DNA from: Bacillota bacterium
GTDB taxonomy: Bacteria > Bacillota > Clostridia > DSM-8532
Direction: 5' to 3'
Assembly (NCBI GenBank): GCA_023415205.1
Contig: JAEZLR010000006.1
Location: forward strand, 292,552 to 356,551
DNA: 64,000 nucleotides
A program made the position numbers and the translations under genes. Of this stretch, positions 16,636-24,384 are shown piece after piece. The notes beneath the pieces were generated by a model that did not search any database, was not told the DNA's origin, and saw only the letters and a list, made by a program, of their open reading frames with translations. How positions within the stretch are numbered: the first letter of the stretch is position 1; every line of letters begins with the position of its first letter.

Positions 16636-19118
16636 GGTTGTCGGCCTTCCCAGAAGAGCCTGACCTCATCCCGTAGAATCAGTCCTTGGGACGTGCGGGG
16701 AACCGGTAGCCATTCCTCAGGCAAAAGGCTTAGGTATTCTCTGGAGGCAAACCGTGAATCAATAAGCAGGAGCGCCCCACGGTCGCTCTCTGTCCGTATA
16801 AGACGTCCGGCCGCCTGCAGTACCTTATTAATCCCCGGAAAAGTATAAGCATAGGTAAAGCCTGATTCGTTGTGCTGTTGATAGTATTCCTTGATGAGCT
16901 CTCCTTCAGGAGATACCTGAGGAAGCCCCACACCTACAATAATAACATGGGTCAATTTATCCCCCGTCAGGTCGATACCCTCTCCGAAAACGCCACCCAT
17001 AACACAAAAAGCAATACGATGTACATCCCCGAAGGCCTCAAACTCCTTGAGAAAAGCGTCTCTTGAAGGCTCATCCATTTCTCTGCCCTGACAAAGGATT
17101 TCATAGTCTCCTTCAAAGCCCTTGAACACCTCCAGAATATCCAGAAGATATTTGTATGAAGGGAAAAATACCATGGTATTCCCTTTATGGCTCATGGCCC
17201 AATCATAAATAGCCCGGGCTGCTGCCTCCAAGTAGCGCTCCCGATGCCGGTATCTTGTTTCAATACGGTCCTCGTTGACAACCAGAAGATTCTCCCTTGG
17301 AAAAGGTGAGGGGAGCCTCAGGGTGATATCCTCTTCACGGCCGCCTAGAATGTTTTTAAAGTAGTTGAGGGGCGAAAGGGTGGCTGAAAAAAGGAGGGTG
17401 CTTCTGGCCGCATTCATGGTTCGATTCAGCATGGGGCTGGGGTCAAGGCAAAGAAGGGAGAGGGAAAGGTTTGATTTTGACCCCGTAAAGAGTGTTCTAA
17501 ATTGGGTGGAGTAGATATCCAATATGTTTTTAAAGTGCAGCAGATCAAAAAAAAGCGCCACGAGGCTGTCAGCATAGGCTTTCTCCTCACGGTCGGAGGT
17601 GATCCAGCCCTCCGTTTCACGAATCATGGCCTCAAGAGGTTCCGCAAGCTCCTTGGGGGCCTCCTGGCAGCACCTGTAGGTCACGCCCCCCGCCTCATTC
17701 ATGGGAGCACTCAAGGACTTTTCAAAAGAGGAAACGGCTTTTTTTAGCTTTTGAAGAGTTGCGGCAATGCCGGGAAGATCCTTTTTGATCTCCTTGGCCA
17801 TTTGTGACAATGCCCTGGGATTCAATTCTGCAGAATACATCGCCCTGGCCCGGTCAAAGAGATTGTGGGCCTCATCGACCAATATCAGGTACTGTTCCCG
17901 ACCCTTTTGTTGAAAGAATCTTCTTAAATAGACCCGGGGATCAAAGACATAATTATAGTCGCAGATAATCAAATCACAGCTTAAGGCCATGTCCAGGCTC
18001 ATCTCAAATGGGCAGACCCCGTGGCGTAGTCCAGTCTCAGAGACCAAATCCCGAGAAAAGAAGTCATGCTTTTTCAATAAGTCCTTGACCACCTTTTTGG
18101 CTTTAGTCATATATCCTTGAAGAAATAGACATTTGTCCGGGGTGCAGGTTTTCACGTTATTGAGGCAAAGCTTCTCCTTTGCCGTCAGTGTCAGCACCTT
18201 AAGGCGAAGGCCCTGATCGGTGAGCATTTTATAGGCATTTTCAGCGATACCCCGCGTGGTGGTTTTTGCTGTAACATAAAAAATCCGATCCAGCTTTCCT
18301 TCACCCAGGGCCTTAATGGCGGGAAAAAGTACGCCCATGGTTTTGCCGGTTCCTGTGGGAGCCTGAGCGAAAAGGCGTTTTTCATTTTCAATGGATCTGT
18401 ACGCATTATAGGCCAGTAGCTTTTGACCTTTTCGGTAAGCAGGGTAGGGGAAGCTCAGAGTCTGGATGGAGAGGTTTCGGATTCCTTTCCATTTTTCTTG
18501 GGAAAGTGCCCAACCGGCATAGGGGGCCAGGAGGGTTTTAAAAAAACGCTCAAGCCTTTGAGCCGAAAAGCTTTGATCAAAGGATTTAAGCTCGTTTTGT
18601 TTCCTGTCATAATAGGTTAAGCGCACCGTTATGCTCTCAAGACCTTCGATTGTTGCCAAAAGATGGGCATAACATTTTCCTTGGGCCCAATGGGCTTCGC
18701 TGAATTCTTCGTCGATCTCAGAGAGTGGGGTGGCCGAGGTTTTTATCTCCTCTACAATAACCTGTCCGTCAATTCGGAAGATACCATCGGCTCGTCCGCT
18801 GACCTCCAACAGGCATCCCTGGGCCTGAAAACAATGGGAAAGGTGCACTTCAGAGGAATAATTACCTGACTTTTGATGGATGGCCTGAAGCTGGGCATGG
18901 GCCAAGGAGCCCTCATGAGCCATTTGGTAGGAGGAAAAGCTCCAGGCGGCATCATCCTGAACCGAAAAGGCCACGAGACTTCTGACAGAGGCCTTAAATA
19001 AAGGCAAATCAGGGCCCTGGGTTTTGGGATTTACTAAAGGCTTCACTTCCGGCCCGATATCAGCGTCTACTGAATCAGGGGCCTTCTTTTTTCTGGCCAA
19101 AGGCATACTCCTCTGCAT
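16632..19118 (-). CDS. DinG/XPD-family DNA helicase with PD-(D/E)XK-like N-terminal domain
   Basis: 828 residues. Residues about 40-240 contain a nuclease-like core: DGIFRIDGQVIVEEIKTSA supplies the D...E-x-K pattern of the PD-(D/E)XK fold, followed by a helix with QGKCYAHLL. The helicase part has Walker A APTGTGKTMG, four cysteines typical of an Fe-S cluster (LCLNNVKTCTPDKC and HGVCPFEMS), the DEAH box ILVDEAHN, and C-terminal motifs VFFPSYKYL, GVFGEGIDL and QAAGRLIRTESDRG. Such COG1199 enzymes unwind DNA 5'-3' during repair. The first ATG lacks a ribosome binding site; a second ATG at 19106 has GAGGAG very close. A LexA-type operator covers the transcription start. Confidence 0.85.
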   Translation of the reverse strand: MQRSMPLARKKKAPDSVDADIGPEVKPLVNPKTQGPDLPLFKASVRSLVAFSVQDDAAWSFSSYQMAHEGSLAHAQLQAIHQKSGNYSSEVHLSHCFQAQGCLLEVSGRADGIFRIDGQVIVEEIKTSATPLSEIDEEFSEAHWAQGKCYAHLLATIEGLESITVRLTYYDRKQNELKSFDQSFSAQRLERFFKTLLAPYAGWALSQEKWKGIRNLSIQTLSFPYPAYRKGQKLLAYNAYRSIENEKRLFAQAPTGTGKTMGVLFPAIKALGEGKLDRIFYVTAKTTTRGIAENAYKMLTDQGLRLKVLTLTAKEKLCLNNVKTCTPDKCLFLQGYMTKAKKVVKDLLKKHDFFSRDLVSETGLRHGVCPFEMSLDMALSCDLIICDYNYVFDPRVYLRRFFQQKGREQYLILVDEAHNLFDRARAMYSAELNPRALSQMAKEIKKDLPGIAATLQKLKKAVSSFEKSLSAPMNEAGGVTYRCCQEAPKELAEPLEAMIRETEGWITSDREEKAYADSLVALFFDLLHFKNILDIYSTQFRTLFTGSKSNLSLSLLCLDPSPMLNRTMNAARSTLLFSATLSPLNYFKNILGGREEDITLRLPSPFPRENLLVVNEDRIETRYRHRERYLEAAARAIYDWAMSHKGNTMVFFPSYKYLLDILEVFKGFEGDYEILCQGREMDEPSRDAFLKEFEAFGDVHRIAFCVMGGVFGEGIDLTGDKLTHVIIVGVGLPQVSPEGELIKEYYQQHNESGFTYAYTFPGINKVLQAAGRLIRTESDRGALLLIDSRFASREYLSLLPEEWLPVPRTSQGLILRDEVRLFWEGRQP

Positions 19119-19120
19119 AA

Positions 19121-19132
19121 GAACATATGTTC
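19121..19132 (-). promoter_or_regulatory. LexA (DinR) operator
   Basis: GAACATATGTTC is a perfect palindrome that matches the Gram-positive SOS box core GAAC-N4-GTTC. It covers the predicted transcription start (about 19133) of the helicase gene and lies three bases before the first ATG. Confidence 0.8.
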
Positions 19133-19139
19133 ATTCTCT

Positions 19140-19168
19140 AGTGTACTGGATTGAGAAGAAAGGGTCAA
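19140..19168 (-). promoter_or_regulatory. Promoter of the SOS helicase gene
   Basis: On the minus strand TTGACC (19163-19168) and TACACT (19140-19145) are separated by 17 bases. The -10 is seven bases upstream of the LexA palindrome, so repressor binding would block initiation. Confidence 0.7.
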
Positions 19169-19220
19169 CCCGGTGCTTGATTTCAAATAAATGGGCATCA
19201 AAGGTTCGCGCCCCATGAGC

Positions 19221-19249
19221 TTGCAGAGATCAAACCCCTGTTATATAAT
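19221..19249 (+). promoter_or_regulatory. Promoter of the Tim44-like/SPFH operon
   Basis: TTGCAG, 17 bases, then TATAAT. The leader is about 100 bases long and can fold GGGTTTG (19278-19284) with CAAACCC (19306-19312) around an inner AAGA/TCTT pairing. The ATG has AAGGGAG upstream. Confidence 0.6.
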
Positions 19250-19355
19250 GGAACATAATATGGATATGTGCTCGGAAGGGTTTGTTTTTTAAAGAGGTCA
19301 ATCTTCAAACCCATTTCAGTCAAACTTTATTTTACTTTGTAAGGGAGATGCTCAT

Positions 19356-20264
19356 ATGATTAAAAGGGCTAAATTAACAGCAATCCTAATCGTACTATGC
19401 CTTTGCTTTGCTGTTACAGGAATGAAGGCCATAGCTGATGTGGGAAACCATAATAGTTACGACTCAGGTAGCGACTGGAGCAGCGACTGGAGCAGTGACA
19501 GCTATTCCAGCTCCGATTGGGATTACTCCGATAGCTCCTCTTCAGGAGGAAGCTTTGACGGAGAGCTAGGATTTATCCCGGTGATCGTTGTTATCGCCCT
19601 AGTGGTATGGAGCAGACTGCCGAAAAATGTCAGATCAAGAATTAGCAACTCGGCCAATAGCGGGATGTCCAACATTCCTAACGCCGGTGTGACGGATATG
19701 ACCCAATCCATAGAAAACCAGATTAGAGCCGACGACCCGGACTTCTCAAGCCAGAAGTTCCTTACTTGGTCCGAAGAAGTCTTTATGACCTTACAAGACG
19801 CTTGGACCAGGCGTGAATGGAAAATGATTCGCCCCTTTGAATGTGAGGCGCTTTTCAATAAGCATAGTAGGCAATTGGAGGAGTACATAAGAAACAACAC
19901 CATTAATGTTGTTGAGAGGGTCTGTGTTAACAAATCCATGCTGTCCCAGTACAGCCGGGACAATCAATACGAGTATCTCACTGTCTATATGAAAACCCGC
20001 ATGAATGACTATGTTATTGATGCGACAACACGCCAGGTCGTTAAGGGGGATCCCAACCGGGAATTCTTTACAAACTACAATCTCAAGTTTATGAGAAGCC
20101 TTGGCGTCAAAACAACCGTAAATTCCGGCAAGAGCACCACCAATTGTCCCAACTGTGGAGCGCCCACGCAAATTACCTCCGCTGGTGAATGTGAGTACTG
20201 CAACAGCGTTATCACTACCGGACAGCACGATTGGGTGTTGTGCGATCTGGACAGTGCTCAGTAA
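19356..20264 (+). CDS. Tim44-like membrane protein with C-terminal zinc ribbon (YdjG/YdjH-like)
   Basis: 302 residues. A signal peptide or first membrane helix (about 8-28) is followed by an unusual Ser/Asp/Trp-rich stretch (about 33-66, with repeated SDWSS units) and a second membrane helix (GFIPVIVVIALVVW, about 73-88). A Tim44/TIM44-like domain comes next (about 125-245; FLTWSEEVFMTLQDAW, YMKTRMNDYVID), then a zinc ribbon CPNCGAP...CEYC. The low-complexity stretch would lie outside the cell. It resembles the membrane partners encoded with SPFH protein YdjI in Bacillus. It is the first gene of three. Confidence 0.65.
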   Translation: MIKRAKLTAILIVLCLCFAVTGMKAIADVGNHNSYDSGSDWSSDWSSDSYSSSDWDYSDSSSSGGSFDGELGFIPVIVVIALVVWSRLPKNVRSRISNSANSGMSNIPNAGVTDMTQSIENQIRADDPDFSSQKFLTWSEEVFMTLQDAWTRREWKMIRPFECEALFNKHSRQLEEYIRNNTINVVERVCVNKSMLSQYSRDNQYEYLTVYMKTRMNDYVIDATTRQVVKGDPNREFFTNYNLKFMRSLGVKTTVNSGKSTTNCPNCGAPTQITSAGECEYCNSVITTGQHDWVLCDLDSAQ

Positions 20265-20289
20265 TACAGTGGAAGGTATGGCTTAGGAT

Positions 20290-20997
20290 ATGGAAGGACT
20301 CCTCATCACCCTAGGAATTGCTGCAGTTGGCATTGGTGCCGTTTTCTGCGCCATTGTCGCCATAAAAAGGAAAGTTGCAACCTTTTCGACCCTCCTCTTT
20401 GGCACCTCCAACCTCCGAGAGGGTATAAAAAACAGGGAGCTTGAGGTGGCTAACACACCTAAGAGCGTTTCAAGTGCACAAAGCCTGTATGGCCCTATGG
20501 TCCAGAGGGATTTTCCTGAGCTCAATCTTGAGGAGCTTAGGGCGTTGGTTGAGAAAAGCCTCACCGAGGTTTTTCTGGCCATTGAAAACCGTAATGAAAA
20601 GGCCTTCCAGGATGTTGCGAAGGTCAATGCATGGGTTCGTTCTAGAATTGAGGACAACAAAGAAGAGGTGAACTACGACCAACTGCGTTTTCATACCACC
20701 GTCCTCAACCGCTATATACGGGCCAATGATCACGCTACCTTAAGGTTCCAATCCGCCTTTGAGTATGTGCTTCGTAAGGGCGGCAGGACTACGAAAATAC
20801 AGGACCGTCTGGAGACCGAGTATGTCTATTCCCTCAACCAGAGAGCTCTTGGCGGAAAGGTCAACGAAAGCCTCAACTGCCGGAACTGTGGGGCCCCTGT
20901 GACCCACTTAGGCAGTAAGGTCTGTGAATACTGTGGAGCTGGCATCCTCCAGCTTGTGAAAAAGGTTTGGATGCTTAATAACATAAAACAGATTTAG
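20290..20997 (+). CDS. Tim44-like protein with C-terminal zinc ribbon (second paralogue)
   Basis: 235 residues with one N-terminal membrane helix (LLITLGIAAVGIGAVFCAIV), a Tim44-like domain (about 70-195; LRALVEKSLTEVFLAIENRN, HTTVLNRYIRAN) and a zinc ribbon CRNCGAP...CEYCGAG. It parallels the preceding protein but lacks its Ser/Asp-rich linker, suggesting a heteromeric membrane pair as described for YdjG-YdjH. The start has weak ribosome binding features (AAGG at 20274). It lies 25 bases after the first gene and 16 before the SPFH gene. Confidence 0.65.
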   Translation: MEGLLITLGIAAVGIGAVFCAIVAIKRKVATFSTLLFGTSNLREGIKNRELEVANTPKSVSSAQSLYGPMVQRDFPELNLEELRALVEKSLTEVFLAIENRNEKAFQDVAKVNAWVRSRIEDNKEEVNYDQLRFHTTVLNRYIRANDHATLRFQSAFEYVLRKGGRTTKIQDRLETEYVYSLNQRALGGKVNESLNCRNCGAPVTHLGSKVCEYCGAGILQLVKKVWMLNNIKQI

Positions 20998-21013
20998 AAA
21001 GGATGCGAAGATT

Positions 21014-22360
21014 ATGGGATTGATTAAATCAATATCTTCTGCGCTGAGATCAGGTTTGGGAGATCAATGGTTGGATTTTATCTACTGTGACGCCCTACCA
21101 ACGGATGTTCTTTTGAGAAAGGGTCAGAAAAGGACCCAACAGACCAAGTTTGGCACCTCCAATACCAAGGACAGCGATAATATTATCACCAATGGCAGCA
21201 AAATTGCCGTTAATGAAGGACAGTTCATGATCGTTGTGGATCAGGGAAAGATTGTTGACTTTACCGATGAAGCAGGTGAATACACTTTTGACAAGAGTAC
21301 AGAGCCCTCCCTGTTCTATGGTTCCTTTGGACAGAGTCTTTTGGAGAGCTTTAAGCAGGTTGGCAAGCGTTTTACCTTTGGCGGGGATACCGGTCATGAT
21401 CAGAGAGTCTATTTCATTAATAAAAAGGATATTATCGGTAATAAGTTCGGAACCCCCAACCCGGTGCCCTTCCGTGATTCTGAGTTTGGTTACACCGTTG
21501 ATATCAAATGCTTCGGTGAATATGTCTATAAAATTATGGATCCGCTCCTGTTCTATGCCTCCCTTTGTGGAAATGTGAGCTATGAGTATAAAAGAATGGA
21601 GATCGAAAGCCAGTTCAAGGCCGATCTTCTGAGTGCTTTACAGCCTGCTCTGGTCTCTGTTTCCATGAAGAAAATCTCTTACGACATGCTACCCGGCGCC
21701 GTAAACGAGATTTCGGTTGCTGTGAGAGAACAGTTGGACGAATCCTGGGGACGTGTTAACGGAATTAATGTCACCAAGGTGTCCATTGCCAGCGTCAGTG
21801 TTACCGAAGAGAGCCAGAAGAAGATTAAAGAGTTCCAGTCCAGCAGAGCCTACAGCGATAGAGCTATGCAGGCAGGCCGTATGACCGAGGCCTTTGCCAA
21901 TGCGGTTGAGGGCATTGGAGAAAACAGCGGTAACTCTACCAACGCCATGTTCGGTATGATGGGTGTTGGAATGATGAATAACATGGGCACCAATATGTTT
22001 GGAGGAATAGGAGCTGGCCAGATGCAGGGGGGTGTCCCCCAGCCCGTCGGTCAACCCGCTGGGCAGCAGGCTCCCCAGGCTGATGTAAACGGCTGGGCCT
22101 GTAAGTGCGGAGCCTCCAATACGGGTAAGTTCTGCACCGAATGTGCATCCCCTAAGCCGGCACCGGTAAATACCTGGAGATGCGAATGCGGAGAGGATAA
22201 TACCGGCAAATTCTGCAAGGAATGCGGTAAAAAGAATCCTACGGGCATCATCTACAAGTGTGATAAGTGCGGATGGGAGCCTGCCGATCCGAGCAAGCCT
22301 CCAAAGTTCTGTCCTGAATGTGGGGATGTCTTTGATGAGAGTGATTCGGTCAAGAATTAA
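21014..22360 (+). CDS. SPFH-domain protein with multiple zinc ribbons (YdjI-like)
   Basis: 448 residues. An N-terminal SPFH/virion-core-like domain (about 1-290) contains FIYCDALPTDVLLRKGQ, GSKIAVNEGQFMIVVDQG and VTEESQKKIKEFQ. It is followed by a Gly/Met/Asn-rich linker and three zinc-ribbon units (CKCGASNTGKFCTECA, CECGEDNTGKFCKECG, CDKCGWEPADPSKPPKFCPECG). B. subtilis YdjI has this plan and works with the phage-shock protein PspA and the membrane proteins YdjG and YdjH in envelope-stress protection. Here no PspA gene is adjacent. The start has AAAGGATG upstream. The domain call is firm; the function is by analogy. Confidence 0.78.
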   Translation: MGLIKSISSALRSGLGDQWLDFIYCDALPTDVLLRKGQKRTQQTKFGTSNTKDSDNIITNGSKIAVNEGQFMIVVDQGKIVDFTDEAGEYTFDKSTEPSLFYGSFGQSLLESFKQVGKRFTFGGDTGHDQRVYFINKKDIIGNKFGTPNPVPFRDSEFGYTVDIKCFGEYVYKIMDPLLFYASLCGNVSYEYKRMEIESQFKADLLSALQPALVSVSMKKISYDMLPGAVNEISVAVREQLDESWGRVNGINVTKVSIASVSVTEESQKKIKEFQSSRAYSDRAMQAGRMTEAFANAVEGIGENSGNSTNAMFGMMGVGMMNNMGTNMFGGIGAGQMQGGVPQPVGQPAGQQAPQADVNGWACKCGASNTGKFCTECASPKPAPVNTWRCECGEDNTGKFCKECGKKNPTGIIYKCDKCGWEPADPSKPPKFCPECGDVFDESDSVKN

Positions 22361-22409
22361 TAAAATGCAAGTTTAGAAATAAAAAATTGCAAAAAACTTT
22401 TTTGACCTC

Positions 22410-22438
22410 TTGCTTTTTCGAATGACCTATGCTATTAT
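22410..22438 (+). promoter_or_regulatory. Extended -10 promoter of amtB-glnB
   Basis: TTGCTT and TATTAT are 17 bases apart, and TG one base before the -10 makes it an extended -10. Transcription would start near 22445, just ahead of the first leader hairpin. Confidence 0.55.
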
Positions 22439-22449
22439 ATAAACATAAC

Positions 22450-22548
22450 AAAGGTGTTGTCAAATAACTGAAAGGTTATAGGCAGCACCTTTTTTATACT
22501 TGTTAGCGATGGCGTTAATTACTCCGAAAGGGGCATGATTAACGCCAT
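22450..22548 (+). ncRNA. Structured leader RNA of amtB with two GAAA-capped hairpins
   Basis: Hairpin 1: an outer stem (22450-22459 with 22483-22492), a small asymmetric internal loop, an inner stem ATAACT/GGTTAT closed by GAAA, and a T-run (22490-22495), i.e. an intrinsic terminator shape. Hairpin 2: a nearly continuous 17-bp stem (22509-22525 with 22530-22548, bulge CA) also closed by GAAA. The amtB start follows 40 bases later with GGAGG. The arrangement suggests transcription attenuation or an RNA-binding regulator responding to nitrogen. It is not a glutamine riboswitch motif I know, nor a clear ANTAR double hairpin. Confidence 0.5.
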
Positions 22549-22588
22549 TTGTTTATATAAGCACTAAAAAATGCAGGAGGTTTTTTCT

Positions 22589-23938
22589 ATGGAAACAAAG
22601 GTTGTTCTGGATACCCTATGGGTTGCTCTCGCAGCAATGTTGGTCTTTTTTATGAATCTTGGCTTTGCCATGGTTGAAAGTGGTTTTGCAAGATCAAAAA
22701 ACACAGTCAACATTTTGTCAAAGAATTTTATTGTCTTTGCAGTATCCTCCCTAGGCTATTTGCTGGTAGGATTCGGGCTCATGTTTGGTGATGGAAATGG
22801 ATTTATCGGGCTTAAGGGGCTTTTCCTTGCAAGCGGCCTAGATAATTCGCCTGCCGTAGGCGATGCCTACCAAGGGGTCTATGGTGCACTTAGCTGGACG
22901 GGTATACCCCTTTGGATGAAGTTTTTCTTCCAGTTGGTCTTCTGTGGAACAGCAGCAACCATTGTTTCCGGTGCTGTGGCAGAAAGAATTAAGTATTTAT
23001 CGTTTATTGTATTCTCCTTCTTCCTGACAATGTTTATCTATCCCATCGTCGGTCACTGGATCTGGGGTGGGGGCTGGTTATCTCAGCTCGGTTTCTTCGA
23101 TTTTGCAGGCGATACAGTGGTGCATTCCATCGGCGGATGGGCAGCTTTAGCCGGTGTCATTATCCTGGGGCCTAGATATGGGAAGTATACCAAGGAAGGG
23201 AAGATCAAGCCTATTCCTGGACATAGTTTACCCCTGGCCACCATTGGCGTGTTCATCCTCTGGTTCGGTTGGTTCGGCTTTAATCCCGGTTCAACCATGG
23301 CAGCCGATCCTCTAGCCATTTCACATATTCTGGTGACCACCAACACGGCTGCAATCGTCGCATTACTTACAGCAACCATTACCTCTTGGCTGTTTATCGG
23401 CAAACCCGATCTTGGTATGAGCATCAATGGATGCTTAGCAGGTCTGGTCGCCATCACAGGGGGTTGCGCCTTTGTAAGCGTGGGAAGCTCCATTATCATT
23501 GGTGCCATTGCAGGTGTGATCGTTGTCTTTGCGGTAATCATAATTGATAAGGCTAAGCTGGATGATCCAGTGGGTGCTATTGCCGTACATCTTGTCAACG
23601 GTATCTTTGGAACACTGGCTATAGGTTTGTTTGCTCAGGATGGCATTACCGGAGTGGCTACAGGAAACGGCTTGTTCTTTGGCGGCGGGTTCGGTCTATT
23701 AGGAAGTCAGCTTATAGGCGTTCTGGCCACCGGTGCATTTGTGTTCCCGGCATCCTTACTGGTGTGGTTCTTGATTAAAAAGACTATGGGTCTCAGGGTG
23801 TCACTCAACGAGGAAATTCAGGGCTTGGATATTTTCGAGCATGGCAATACAGCCTATCCCGAATTTTTAAATCGCAAACCCATCTATGCTATTGATGCTG
23901 AAAAAGTTGATGATATCAAGGGAGGGAAATCCGCATGA
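22589..23938 (+). CDS. amtB: Ammonium transporter Amt
   Basis: 449 residues, eleven membrane helices. The twin pore histidines are visible: His179 in VVHSIGG and His334 in AVHLVNGIFGT. Other family signatures are FMNLGFAMVESGFAR, the Phe-gate region, and LWFGWFGFNPGS. It conducts ammonium or ammonia across the cytoplasmic membrane. I use the ATG eight bases after GGAGG; an earlier in-frame ATG at 22571 precedes that site and is unlikely. The stop codon overlaps the start of the PII gene (ATGA), so the two are translationally coupled, as in most bacteria. Confidence 0.93.
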   Translation: METKVVLDTLWVALAAMLVFFMNLGFAMVESGFARSKNTVNILSKNFIVFAVSSLGYLLVGFGLMFGDGNGFIGLKGLFLASGLDNSPAVGDAYQGVYGALSWTGIPLWMKFFFQLVFCGTAATIVSGAVAERIKYLSFIVFSFFLTMFIYPIVGHWIWGGGWLSQLGFFDFAGDTVVHSIGGWAALAGVIILGPRYGKYTKEGKIKPIPGHSLPLATIGVFILWFGWFGFNPGSTMAADPLAISHILVTTNTAAIVALLTATITSWLFIGKPDLGMSINGCLAGLVAITGGCAFVSVGSSIIIGAIAGVIVVFAVIIIDKAKLDDPVGAIAVHLVNGIFGTLAIGLFAQDGITGVATGNGLFFGGGFGLLGSQLIGVLATGAFVFPASLLVWFLIKKTMGLRVSLNEEIQGLDIFEHGNTAYPEFLNRKPIYAIDAEKVDDIKGGKSA

Positions 23939-24273
23939 AACAGATCAAGGCTGTTATAAGACCTGAAAAGCTTCAAGAGGTATTGGATGCTCTTGAAAAA
24001 GTGGGATACAACGGAATCACCGTCACGGAAATTGAGGGCCATGGCACTCAAAAGGGAATCACCCACCAATGGCGGGGAGAGAAATATACGCTGGATCTGA
24101 TCCCGAAGAAAATGTTGGACATTGTGGTGAAGGACAGCGCGGTTGAGACCATTAAAAAAGCCATTATCAATGCAGCACGCGTGGGTGAGGTGGGAGACGG
24201 TAAAATCTTCATCTACAATGTGGAAGAGGTTATCCGTATCAGAACCGGAGATACCAACGAGCAAGCCCTCTGA
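23935..24273 (+). CDS. glnK: Nitrogen regulatory protein PII (GlnB/GlnK family)
   Basis: 112 residues, the normal PII length. The start MKQIKAVIRPEKLQEV, the T-loop with conserved Tyr51 (WRGEKYTLDLIPK), the B-loop (ARVGEVGDGKIF) and the C-terminal VEEVIRIRTGD are all present. The trimeric protein senses 2-oxoglutarate and ATP/ADP and plugs AmtB when nitrogen is plentiful. Conservation of Tyr51 leaves uridylylation possible, though a GlnD gene is not visible here. It overlaps amtB by four bases and is followed by a strong terminator. Confidence 0.92.
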   Translation: MKQIKAVIRPEKLQEVLDALEKVGYNGITVTEIEGHGTQKGITHQWRGEKYTLDLIPKKMLDIVVKDSAVETIKKAIINAARVGEVGDGKIFIYNVEEVIRIRTGDTNEQAL

Positions 24274-24299
24274 TCCCTTGTACCTTGAACAATGAGGAA

Positions 24300-24369
24300 G
24301 CCATGAAGTTCGGACCTTATTCAACTACTCCTGCGGAGGCATATCAGGTCTGAACCTCATGGCTTTTTT
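24300..24369 (+). terminator. Intrinsic terminator after amtB-glnK
   Basis: A long imperfect hairpin: GCCATGA pairs with TCATGGC, GTTC with GAAC, GACCT with AGGTC, ending at 24363 and followed by TTTTTT. It also closes the gap to the convergent thiD gene. Confidence 0.8.
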
Positions 24370-24384
24370 ACGTCTGACTTCAGC

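Noticed and set aside
22450..22548. Known glutamine riboswitch or ANTAR double hairpin
   Set aside because: The hexaloop A1/G4 rule of ANTAR targets is not met and the glutamine aptamer core is absent; reported only as an unassigned leader.
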